DNA of 64,000 nt from Chroococcidiopsis sp. TS-821 (lineage in GTDB: Bacteria > Cyanobacteriota > Cyanobacteriia > Cyanobacteriales > Chroococcidiopsidaceae). The translations under genes were made by a program, and so were the position numbers. Below, one piece after another: positions 56,763 to 64,000 of the stretch. The stretch lies in the NCBI RefSeq assembly GCF_002939305.1, contig NZ_MVDI01000015.1:25968-89967 (forward strand), read 5' to 3'. The notes beneath the pieces were generated by a model that made no database searches, was not told where the DNA came from, and saw only the letters and a list, made by a program, of their open reading frames with translations. Position 1 is the first letter of the stretch. Each line of letters opens with the position of its first letter.

Positions 56763-57695
56763 ATGCAAATTCCAGTCATTGATTTTCAGCCATTTACCAC
56801 AAGCGATTCAGCAACACGACAAGCAGTAGCACAACAAGTTTATCAAGCTGGTCGCGAAATTGGATTTATGTATCTCAAAAATCCAGGGATACCTCCACAA
56901 CTAATTGAAGCCCTATTTACGCAATCGCAGTCTTTTTTCAATCTTCCTCTAGAAGTCAAGCAGCAGTTAGCTTGGAGTGACAAGGTGAGTAATCGCGGTT
57001 ATGTGGGAATTGAAAGAGAGCGGCTCGATCCTGATAAACCTGGAGATCTCAAAGAAGCATTTAACGTTGGAAAAGAAGATAGTAGCTACGACGCTGCTGC
57101 TGCAATGAGAATTAATAAGTGGCTACCTGAGTACAAAGGTTTTCGACATGATGTCCTGGCTTTTTGGGATGCTTGTTGCGAAGTTGCAGCAAGCGTTTTA
57201 CAAGCATTTGCGATCGCCCTACAAGTGCCAGAAGACTTTTTTACCACAAAACACGACCAACAAAATCATACATTGCGACTACTGCATTATCCACCCATCG
57301 AGCAATCGCCAAAACCAGGACAAGTCCGCGCTGGGGTGCATTCTGATTATGGTAGCATTACACTCCTATTTCAGGATCGGGTAGGAGGATTAGAAGTCCA
57401 AACGCGGAGTGGGGAATGGATTTTAGCGCCCGCGATTCCTAATACAGTGGTTGTCAATACGGGAGATTTGATGCAGCGGTGGACAAATCATGTTTTCTGT
57501 TCTACCAAGCATCGCGTCATGATTCCAACAGATGAACGGATAAAGCGATCGCGCTATTCTATTGCCTTTTTCTGTCATCCCAACCACGATGCAGTAATTG
57601 CGTGTCTTCCTGGTTGTAGTCGAGAAAATCCCGCGATTTATCCACCTGTATCCGCTGGAGAGTATTTACTTAGTCGCCTGCAAGCAACTTATTAG
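56763..57695 (+). CDS. Isopenicillin-N-synthase-like 2OG/Fe(II) oxygenase
   Basis: A 310-residue non-haem iron oxygenase of the isopenicillin N synthase/2-oxoglutarate-dependent family. The N-terminal DIOX_N segment (PVIDFQPF and LPLEVKQQLAW) is clear. The iron ligands are H193, D195 (VHSDYG) and H250 (KHRV), and RYSIAFF near residue 261 contains the co-substrate-binding arginine. Substrates of this subgroup in bacteria are mostly unknown; there is no antibiotic cluster nearby. Its stop overlaps that of the convergent lycopene cyclase gene by 4 bases. Confidence 0.92.
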   Translation: MQIPVIDFQPFTTSDSATRQAVAQQVYQAGREIGFMYLKNPGIPPQLIEALFTQSQSFFNLPLEVKQQLAWSDKVSNRGYVGIERERLDPDKPGDLKEAFNVGKEDSSYDAAAAMRINKWLPEYKGFRHDVLAFWDACCEVAASVLQAFAIALQVPEDFFTTKHDQQNHTLRLLHYPPIEQSPKPGQVRAGVHSDYGSITLLFQDRVGGLEVQTRSGEWILAPAIPNTVVVNTGDLMQRWTNHVFCSTKHRVMIPTDERIKRSRYSIAFFCHPNHDAVIACLPGCSRENPAIYPPVSAGEYLLSRLQATY

Positions 57696-58450
57696 GTACG
57701 CGCTTGATGAGAATCAACAGACGCGATCGCCTCAAGTTTTGGCAGTTTTAACAACAGCAACAATAACAATCCTTGCACTACCATCATGTTAGTGACAAGA
57801 AAGAAAGTCGCCTCTTCGATCGGCAATCCAAACAACTGTATTCCTGTTGTATACATTTCAGAAATTTGCCAAATTCCATCACCAATTGCAATTCGGTCTA
57901 TTACCCATAAATACAGTGTGGGTACAACCGTCGCAATTAACCAGATGCGTTGCATTGCTTGCAGTATTGCTGCACCTATGACCCACTGCAATGTTAATAC
58001 GGGCGCAGCCCAAGCAAGAATAAGTCCCAAATATACCGTTGAGGGCGATCGCAGCATCAAAATTCCAGTAATACATAACGATACCCCAACGACCATTAAC
58101 AGCACGCGCAACAAGGGGGAAGCCGTCTGTTGAGTTGAATCGGGTTGACGCGCTAGCAGCCAATAAAGCCAGAGTCCTGTCAGAATACATTGCAGGATGA
58201 AAAATAAATATTCTTCAATCGGTACATAGCCGATTGTACCTAAGACGCGATCGCTGCCATATCCCCACACTTTCCGCCAAACTAAATAGTTGTCCCAAGG
58301 CGTTGTATAGATAAAAGCGACAATGGCAATTAAAGGTAATCCTAACCACGCCCTAAGCCCGCCAACACCTGCAAGAGGTTGTGGCTGTATCCATGCGAGA
58401 AACAAAATGGGAGGAAGCACAAACAATAAATGAAAGACAAAATAGCTCAT
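57692..58450 (-). CDS. Fused CrtYcd-type lycopene cyclase
   Basis: A 252-residue membrane protein with about seven hydrophobic helices. It contains two copies of the lycopene cyclase domain, each with the motif PIEE: VPIEEYLFFI near residue 76 and LPIEEATFFLV near 210. This is the fused CrtYc-CrtYd arrangement of the CarRA/CrtYcd family, which closes the ends of lycopene to beta-rings. Such cyclases are known from archaea, actinobacteria, Bacteroidota and fungi. Cyanobacteria usually use CrtL or CruA/CruP. The gene converges on the oxygenase. No carotenoid gene adjoins it. Confidence 0.85.
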   Translation of the reverse strand: MSYFVFHLLFVLPPILFLAWIQPQPLAGVGGLRAWLGLPLIAIVAFIYTTPWDNYLVWRKVWGYGSDRVLGTIGYVPIEEYLFFILQCILTGLWLYWLLARQPDSTQQTASPLLRVLLMVVGVSLCITGILMLRSPSTVYLGLILAWAAPVLTLQWVIGAAILQAMQRIWLIATVVPTLYLWVIDRIAIGDGIWQISEMYTTGIQLFGLPIEEATFFLVTNMMVVQGLLLLLLLKLPKLEAIASVDSHQART

Positions 58451-58714
58451 AACTCCGGCTTGATTTTATAAAATGCAAGTAGCGCTTGCTAATCAAATAG
58501 TATGTACCATTGATCGAGTTAAGCTGTCACTATCTCTGGTGTTACGGGTATGCGTACATTCGTTGCAGTCAAATAATTAGTAAATAAAAGCTGACATGTA
58601 TATATATTTTCCTCCGTTTAAAAGATCAAAAATTAGATAAAATATATGGTCTAAGATTGTTATTCTAATAGCGACAAGCGATCGCTCCTTGAGCAGTTAC
58701 CGCCTCTGGCAACA

Positions 58715-59236
58715 ATGAAACACACCTTATCTGTTTTAGTCGAAGATGAAGCGGGAGTTTTGACCCGCATTGCTGGTTTGTTTGCACGTCGTGGCTTTAA
58801 TATTGAAAGCCTCGCAGTCGGTCCTGCCGAGCAAAATGGCATTTCGCGCATTACAATGGTTGTTCCAGGTGACGATCGCGTCATCGAGCAGCTTACCAAA
58901 CAACTTTACAAGCTTATTAACGTCCTTAAGGTACAGGATATTACCGAAACTCCCTGCGTCGAGCGCGAACTGATGCTCCTCAAAGTCAACGCCACAAGTT
59001 CGACACGCTCAGAAATTGTCGAATTAGCACAGATTTTTCGCGCCCGCGTTGTTGATGTTGCTGAAGACTCACTCACCCTTGAAGTCGTTGGCGATCCTGG
59101 TAAAATGGTCGCGATTGTCCAGGTGTTGCAAAAGTTTGGTTTACGCGAAGTTGCTCGCACTGGCAAAATCGCTCTCACGCGCGAATCAGGCGTGAATACA
59201 GAACTACTGAAATCTTTAGAAGCTGCAAAAGTTTAG
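58715..59236 (+). CDS. ilvN: Acetolactate synthase small (regulatory) subunit
   Basis: A 173-residue regulatory subunit. It binds valine through its N-terminal ACT domain ([28 protein letters not shown], residues 3-75) and controls the catalytic subunit IlvB at the first common step of branched-chain amino acid synthesis. The C-terminal half ([26 protein letters not shown]) is the second ALS-specific domain. The name ilvH is also used. The length is normal. A HIP1 site lies in the leader. Confidence 0.95.
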   Translation: MKHTLSVLVEDEAGVLTRIAGLFARRGFNIESLAVGPAEQNGISRITMVVPGDDRVIEQLTKQLYKLINVLKVQDITETPCVERELMLLKVNATSSTRSEIVELAQIFRARVVDVAEDSLTLEVVGDPGKMVAIVQVLQKFGLREVARTGKIALTRESGVNTELLKSLEAAKV

Positions 59237-59825
59237 TAGAGTATTGCGATCGCAGTAACGATAACTAAATTACACTAATATTTTTGTAGTTGCTTGCTGA
59301 GTTGAATGGGATGATTATCTTGCACAACGACTAGAAGAATTACAGTCGTTGCTAGATGTTGTGCTGATTGTTGAGTTTGCCATTCTATTATTTTTAAGTA
59401 TAATGCCTTATCCCAGCTATCTAACTAACCCATACTCACAACTGATTTTTCTCGTATTTATTTAATTTGCAGCAGTTTTTATGCTTCTAATGTATTTAAT
59501 TTAATCCTTAACAGCGCTGTCGAGGCTAATTTTCTTCCTGTCAACTTGATAATTAAAATTATGTAAATTGAAGTATAATTTTTTTAATCCAGAGCTGACA
59601 CGCGAAGCCCAGCAAACTTTTCTGTTTTACATATAAAAGGCTAGCTGCCTTATTCATCTTTTGATTTAACAGCAACTAGGGAAACTGCTTCAACAGCACA
59701 AAGGCTTTTTTGACAAGCAATTTCCCTCATTTTAAGTTTCACTTCCCAACACCACAACTATTTGCTATATTCTTGTCATATTCAATGTCAAAACTTGGCG
59801 AAACAAAGCATAGATAGTTTCCCTA
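59237..59825. other. Large gap with a possible short relic
   Basis: No complete gene is visible. Codons 59304-59465 form a 53-codon frame with DDYLAQRLEELQSLLDVVL and a hydrophobic tail, but no start codon exists before it. It may be the end of a decayed gene. A weak hairpin AAGGC / GCCTT lies at 59637-59651. Confidence 0.3.
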
Positions 59826-60110
59826 TCAAGCGGCTGTTATATGTTTAGCTTGAGAAATCGGATTCTTAGTATCTTTTTGCATATCAGTTACTAACGCAGG
59901 TGCGATCGCAGAAGCTGACTCAGATTGATATTGCTTCCAATTTGATATCAAGTCTTCTACTATCCCTTTATGCTCAGAATTGCGATCGCACGTTAATAAC
60001 ACTTTCAGTGTTGTTGTGTAAACATTGTCAAAAATTTCATGTCCATAGCCAACGACTTTACCTATGTGCCCTGTATTTTGATTCAAAACATAGTCGCCGA
60101 TACTAAACAT
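59826..60110 (-). CDS. Small hypothetical protein with an SH3-like N-terminus
   Basis: A 94-residue protein. The N-terminal FSIGDYVLNQNTGHIGKVVGYGHE suggests a small beta-barrel like those of KOW or SH3-like domains that bind RNA, DNA or peptides. The rest is polar and helical. The ATG is at the end of a sequence without a strong ribosome-binding site. I recognise no named family. Confidence 0.6.
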   Translation of the reverse strand: MFSIGDYVLNQNTGHIGKVVGYGHEIFDNVYTTTLKVLLTCDRNSEHKGIVEDLISNWKQYQSESASAIAPALVTDMQKDTKNPISQAKHITAA

Positions 60111-60408
60111 ATAATGCTCATCTCCTAAGGCAAATACAGAGTGATTCTTTAATTATTAAGAGTTTTAGAAATGTCAACTTCATCCCTGTAGCGTGTCTTA
60201 GCTATTCAGGAGACAGATTTATATATTTGTATGTGTCTATAAGTTGTACTCGCGAATACAAAAAGTGAAACTTAAGAGTAACTTAATGCAAAATCTAAGC
60301 CTGAAGATAGGGTATTTCTGCGATCGCAAATCGCTAAGTTGAGGTGCATTGACTCCTTAAGCTGAGCAATGCCAAAACATGACAAATTGCTACAACAGGG
60401 TGTGGAAT

Positions 60409-61248
60409 ATGAGTGAAGTACGAGAACTCGTTTTACCGATAGAAAGTAGCGAAGCACCCAATTTAGATGGTTCACTTCTCTTCATTGGTACAGCGACGGT
60501 TTTGCTACGTTTCGCTGGATTTACAATTCTCACAGATCCGAATTTTTTACATCAAGGCGATCGCGTACATCTAGGCTATGGCATAACTTCAGCGCGTCAA
60601 ACGAATCCAGCACTGGAAATTGAGCAGTTACCTCCACTCGATTTTGTGGTACTCTCGCATATGCATGACGATCATTTTGACTCGGTTGCAGCAGCAAAGC
60701 TCGACAAAAGCTTACCCATTATTACCACACATCATGCAGCAGCCGACTTAAAAAAGAAAGGATTTACAGCACCGCACGCACTTCAAACCTGGGAGAAGTT
60801 GCGCGTTACAAAAGGTAATGCTAGCGTACAAGTTACCGCAATGCCAGGAAGACATGGTCCAGCCATTTTATCTGCTGTGTTACCGCCAGTGATGGGAAGT
60901 ATGCTGGAATTTCAGTTCGATTCAGTTGTCTTTCGCCTCTACATCACCGGTGATACGCTTATTTATGATGATTTACGAGAAATTCCGCAACGCTATCCTG
61001 ACATCAACTTAGCTTTGCTTCACCTTGGAGGAACAAAGGTTTTTGGCGTTTTGTTAACGATGGATGCTACACAAGGAGTTCAAGCAATTCAAATTATTGC
61101 GCCGCAGCTAAGTATACCAATTCATTATAACGATTACACTGTATTTAAGTCGCCGCTTGCGGATTTTATGCACGCCGTCGAAGATGCAGGATTAAGCGAT
61201 CGCGTACACTATCTCAGCCACGGTGAAACTTACAATTTTCATCTTTAA
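60409..61248 (+). CDS. MBL-fold metal-dependent hydrolase
   Basis: A 279-residue metallo-beta-lactamase-fold enzyme. The metal-binding motif HMHDDHFD lies near residue 84, with further ligands in THHAA near 104 and TGDTLIYDD near 181 and a late IPIHYND near 243. The group resembles the L-ascorbate-6-phosphate lactonase/UlaG-like branch, but the substrate is unknown. It is cytoplasmic. The ATG at 60409 is preferred to the in-frame one at 60379 because the upstream codons look non-protein-like. It stands alone. Confidence 0.9.
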   Translation: MSEVRELVLPIESSEAPNLDGSLLFIGTATVLLRFAGFTILTDPNFLHQGDRVHLGYGITSARQTNPALEIEQLPPLDFVVLSHMHDDHFDSVAAAKLDKSLPIITTHHAAADLKKKGFTAPHALQTWEKLRVTKGNASVQVTAMPGRHGPAILSAVLPPVMGSMLEFQFDSVVFRLYITGDTLIYDDLREIPQRYPDINLALLHLGGTKVFGVLLTMDATQGVQAIQIIAPQLSIPIHYNDYTVFKSPLADFMHAVEDAGLSDRVHYLSHGETYNFHL

Positions 61249-61333
61249 ATAAAGAATTCCCTCACTCTTTGACGACACTTGCGCCACAATTTATGAGAAC
61301 AGAGTAAGGGATATACTATAGCAATTGCAGATA

Positions 61334-61399
61334 TGCTAGAAGCTCAGAGCTAAGAATATAGTTTACTCTTAACCCTGACCTCCGACTCCTGCTATAGTG
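61334..61399 (-). repeat. Dispersed intergenic repeat, family A copy (minus strand)
   Basis: The reverse complement begins CTATAGCAGGAGTCGGAGG, then TCAGGGTTAAGAG, then GAGCTTCTAGC, in the same order as the plus-strand copies. Confidence 0.55.
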
Positions 61400-61407
61400 T
61401 ACTTTAG

Positions 61408-61914
61408 TTACTTCTTCGGTGTCTGCGGACGATAGTTACTACTAGTAGATACGGCTTCTACAGGCTTTTTCGCACTTTGTTGCTGATAAAAGTCAACGAC
61501 TCGTTGTACGTATGTCGCAGTTGCACCGCTATTGCAACCCGTCGCATTTCCTGTCATCCACCAACAAGCTGTACGCCGTACCGCAGTTATTTCGTTGCGA
61601 TTACCCGCGACGTATTGCTTTTGTAACTCGCGGCGCGCAATACATGATACAATCTCGCGGGCTTTTGCTGGACTTGCTTCAACTTCTTGTGGTGTAAGTT
61701 CTCTACCTATACATTGTTTTGACCAACTAGGGATAATTCCTGGGGTAATTTGCCATTCGCTGTAAAGCCCGTCATTCGTCTTACCAGTTTTTGGCGCAGC
61801 TAAGCGCAATGCTTCCACCATCGCCCCGACTTGCGTATCAGTCACTTGTTGTGCTTGAACTGGCAGTGTCCCCAGTCCTAAACTAACAATTATTCCACCA
61901 AGCAGTAAACGCAT
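61408..61914 (-). CDS. Secreted hypothetical protein
   Basis: A 168-residue protein with a signal peptide (residues 1-21, ending in VQAQ). The mature part is polar, with four cysteines (about residues 68, 90, 116 and 125) in WSKQCIG, IVSCIARR, RTACWWM and GNATGCNSG. A long C-terminal tail is proline- and threonine-rich. AGGAGG lies about 12 bases upstream of the ATG, a strong ribosome-binding site. The protein is probably periplasmic. No family is recognised. Confidence 0.8.
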   Translation of the reverse strand: MRLLLGGIIVSLGLGTLPVQAQQVTDTQVGAMVEALRLAAPKTGKTNDGLYSEWQITPGIIPSWSKQCIGRELTPQEVEASPAKAREIVSCIARRELQKQYVAGNRNEITAVRRTACWWMTGNATGCNSGATATYVQRVVDFYQQQSAKKPVEAVSTSSNYRPQTPKK

Positions 61915-62043
61915 GATTTACTTTTCCTCCTACACTCCAAAATTTATGATAGGTGGAATAGGTAATTCTAGCATCACCCACGGTTCGCTTTGTTAGTTGC
62001 TATAGTACTTGCAGCAAATAAGAAGTAGTGAATTCAGCCTAAT

Positions 62044-62700
62044 ATGGTTTATCTTCCGTACATTTCTGATGAGGATTTAAGAAAGGCTGTAAAAAAAGTT
62101 GTTGACTGTATTTTGTCTACTCAGCAACGACAAGAAGCAGAAATGTATAGAAACGTTATAGATCCATTTTCAGCAATTTTTGATGGTGCAGTTCAAGGTT
62201 TTAGTTTAGAAGATTGGCTACAAAAAGAACGTAGCAGGCAAATACAAAAAACAATACAGAATCAAATAGGTGATTTTCACGAAAATGTTTTAAGTAGCGT
62301 TCCTGGCTGGAAAAAGCTCAAAAAAGGAGTAGACATATGTAATGAGAAATGCCAAATACTTGCAGAGATTAAAAATAAACATAATACAGTCAAAGGAAGC
62401 GATGAGGTAGTTATTTATGATGATTTGCTAGCTTGTTTAAACAAGCCGCAGTATCATAACTTTACGGCTTATTATGTAAAAATTATTCCTAAAAACAAAG
62501 AATCTTACGATAAACTGTTTACACCTTCAGATAAAGAAACTTCTACAAGAAGACCTGCAAATGAAAAGATAAGACAAATAAGTGGACAGGCGTTTTATGA
62601 CTTGGCAACTGGTACATCAGGAGCTTTAAGTATGCTTTTTAATGTCTTACCTGATGTCATTAGTGAAGTCTCAGGATTAAAAGCACTCGACGAGCAATAA
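62044..62700 (+). CDS. Eco47II family type II restriction endonuclease
   Basis: A 218-residue nuclease of the Eco47II/Sau96I family, whose members cut GGNCC. The segment QKTIQNQIGDFHENVLSSVPGW near residue 70 and the catalytic ILAEIKNKHNTVKGSD near residue 106 (acidic E and K of a PD-(D/E)XK-type site) are intact. The whole frame is uninterrupted and of family length. It faces, tail to tail, a cytosine methyltransferase that should protect GGNCC but carries a stop codon. Specificity is inferred from the family only. Confidence 0.88.
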   Translation: MVYLPYISDEDLRKAVKKVVDCILSTQQRQEAEMYRNVIDPFSAIFDGAVQGFSLEDWLQKERSRQIQKTIQNQIGDFHENVLSSVPGWKKLKKGVDICNEKCQILAEIKNKHNTVKGSDEVVIYDDLLACLNKPQYHNFTAYYVKIIPKNKESYDKLFTPSDKETSTRRPANEKIRQISGQAFYDLATGTSGALSMLFNVLPDVISEVSGLKALDEQ

Positions 62701-62749
62701 AAAGCTACATTTAGAACTTTATTTGATAAAGCTTACTAACTCTTCTTCG

Positions 62750-63796
62750 TCAATTTGGTTGATTTGACAAAGCGCTCATAATTGCTCGTCCTAAATGGTA
62801 GGCAAATTTTACAGGCACAGCATTACCAATCTGCTGATATTTTGAACTTATACCACCCATAAATTCCCAATCGTCTGGAAAGGTTTGAATTCTTGCGTAT
62901 TCTCGTACAGTAAACGGGCGAGTTTCATCAGGGTGACAGCGTTCTGTTTGTTTTTGTGAAGGTGAAGTTGTCAAAGTCAAACTTGGTTCATCCCAAGAGA
63001 TTCGACGCGCCATACCTGTTCTTCCGCCAGAAAGATAGTAGCTTTTCATCATATAGCTTTTTTGAATATCTTCTGGTAAATCCCGCCAACAACCTCCAGG
63101 GGGTACAAGTGCTAAAACAGCAGCTTTTTTAGGGCTATACTTAATACCTTCTGATGGTGGAACATTTTTGAGCGCATCCCTTAATGTCAAAATGTTTGGA
63201 GATGGAGCAGGATATCGGAAGTAAATTCCTGGAAGCGTTCCAATGATAATAACTCGCTCTCGCTTTTGTGGTACGTCATAATTAACAGCATTCAGTAAAC
63301 GGTACTGAACGTTGTATCCTAATGATTCAAAAACAGCGAGAACTGTTGAGAGCGTTTTTCCCTTTTGGTGACTAATTAAGCCTCTGACATTCTCAGCCAA
63401 AAATAGTTTAGGTTTTACCTCTTTGACACAACGGGCAAATTCGTAAAAAAGAGTACCGCGAATATCCTCAAGTCCCAAGCCTTTACCTGCATAGCTGAAA
63501 GCCTGACACGGAAATCCCCCTGTGACAACATCTGCACTCATATTGTCAAAAGCAACTTGGGGTACGTCTGCATGAATGACATTCTAGTTTGGACGGTTGT
63601 GGCGCAGTGTTGCTACCGCATCTTTGTCAATTTCAATTAATGCTTTAGCTTCTAGCCCTGCGTTTTCCAGCCCAAGCGCTAATCCACCAGCCCCTGCAAA
63701 AAGTTCGATTACAGTAGCTGTCGCTGTCGTTGCTGCTTGTAGATCGGGAGCCGCGTACGAAGTTGGAACTTCAAATAGATCTAGCTGAGTATACAT
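62750..63796 (-). pseudogene. C5-cytosine methyltransferase with an in-frame amber stop
   Basis: The frame encodes a DNA cytosine-5 methyltransferase of about 348 codons. Motif [16 protein letters not shown] lies near residues 34-48, motif IV GGFPCQAF contains the catalytic cysteine near residue 97, and ENVRG (motif VI), QKRERVIIIG (motif VIII) and QIGNAVP (motif X) follow. Codon 71 is TAG (63584-63586) where NRPNW is typical, so one base changed TGG to TAG. The frame otherwise reads on without a shift, which fits either a recent nonsense mutation, suppression, or a sequencing error. An ATG 14 codons after the stop could start a short product lacking motif I. It pairs with the nuclease at 62044. 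Confidence 0.85.
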
Positions 63797-63937
63797 AATA
63801 GTAGTGAGTATAAGCAATATTGAAGATCTACTGTCAGCTAATTAGCTAATTAACAACTGTATACTAAGCTTTAATACCAATTCTTTAAAGGAGGGCTACA
63901 GATGGTATAAAACTGTCATTGGGTTCAAGAGGCATCT

Positions 63938-64000
63938 ATGGCAGGGGTTTACAAACTAGAAATCGCTGAAAGCGTCGAAGACCTCAAGCAGTTGCTGCGA
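63938..64000 (+). CDS. Start of a probable IS630-type transposase (partial)
   Basis: An ATG opens a frame (VYKLEIAESVEDLKQLLR) running off the window. The first residues resemble the N-terminal helix-turn-helix part of IS630-family transposases of cyanobacteria, as far as I recall. If right, a mobile element abuts the methyltransferase locus. Only 21 codons are visible. Confidence 0.5.
   Translation, partial: MAGVYKLEIAESVEDLKQLLR

Noticed and set aside
59304..59465. A 53-codon frame with a helical start and hydrophobic end
   Set aside because: There is no start codon before the first residues and a stop lies just upstream; it may be only the tail of a lost gene.

Overview
The window is chromosomal DNA of a cyanobacterium. 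The palindrome GCGATCGC (HIP1) recurs throughout, inside genes and between them, and many proteins belong to cyanobacterial families: a thylakoid-type FtsH, DUF3172, DUF1614, DUF3891, DUF202 pairs, an AMIN-domain protein, and a pdhB-secD-secF run. Codon use and the intergenic repeats suggest a unicellular or colonial desiccation-tolerant lineage near Chroococcidiopsis, Gloeocapsopsis or Chroogloeocystis, but that placement is a guess.

Layout. 0.3-7.8 kb holds stress-type genes: two paralogous four-helix proteins, one fused to hemerythrin, a degenerate hemerythrin paralog, an SDR oxidoreductase, a PGM1-like ATP-grasp ligase, a coiled-coil protein, a Pmp3/YqaE protein and a holin-like membrane protein. 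7.9-18.9 kb holds a WecG-family glycosyltransferase, a zinc-ribbon Ser/Thr kinase, secreted small proteins, an M20 amidohydrolase, MgtE, DUF1614 and FtsH. 19.9-22.9 kb is a gluconate permease plus gluconokinase unit. 22.9-28.1 kb is accessory DNA with a Uma2 remnant, an alpha/beta hydrolase, a cyclic-peptide-type ABC exporter with a small downstream gene, an orphan PIN-domain protein and a HicB remnant. 28.1-31 kb has UbiD and MnmH.

31.1-36.8 kb is a tight signalling operon: a multi-domain response regulator/GGDEF protein, a multi-PAS histidine kinase and a stand-alone receiver, joined by ATGA overlaps. 36.8-42.3 kb has two DUF202 paralogs and an SLC13 transporter - HAMP kinase - glycerate kinase unit. 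42.4-55.3 kb holds housekeeping and envelope genes: prohibitin-like SPFH, endonuclease V, AMIN protein, ABC-2 permease, esterase autotransporter, succinate dehydrogenase flavoprotein, pdhB, secD, secF and tRNA-Gly(UCC). 55.7-62 kb has DUF3891, an IPNS-like oxygenase, a fused CrtYcd-type lycopene cyclase, ilvN, an MBL hydrolase and secreted hypotheticals.

The right end (62.0-64 kb) is a restriction-modification locus with an intact-looking Eco47II-type nuclease facing a cytosine methyltransferase frame cut by one in-frame amber codon, next to the start of a probable IS630-type transposase. This is the most striking locus. Other points of interest are the archaeal/actinobacterial-type lycopene cyclase, the four-helix/hemerythrin family, a HIP1-built terminator behind ftsH, and several families of dispersed intergenic repeats. 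Four decayed genes (about 10.8-11.15, 22.9-23.2 and 27.9-28.1 kb, and the methyltransferase) appear in no intact open frame.
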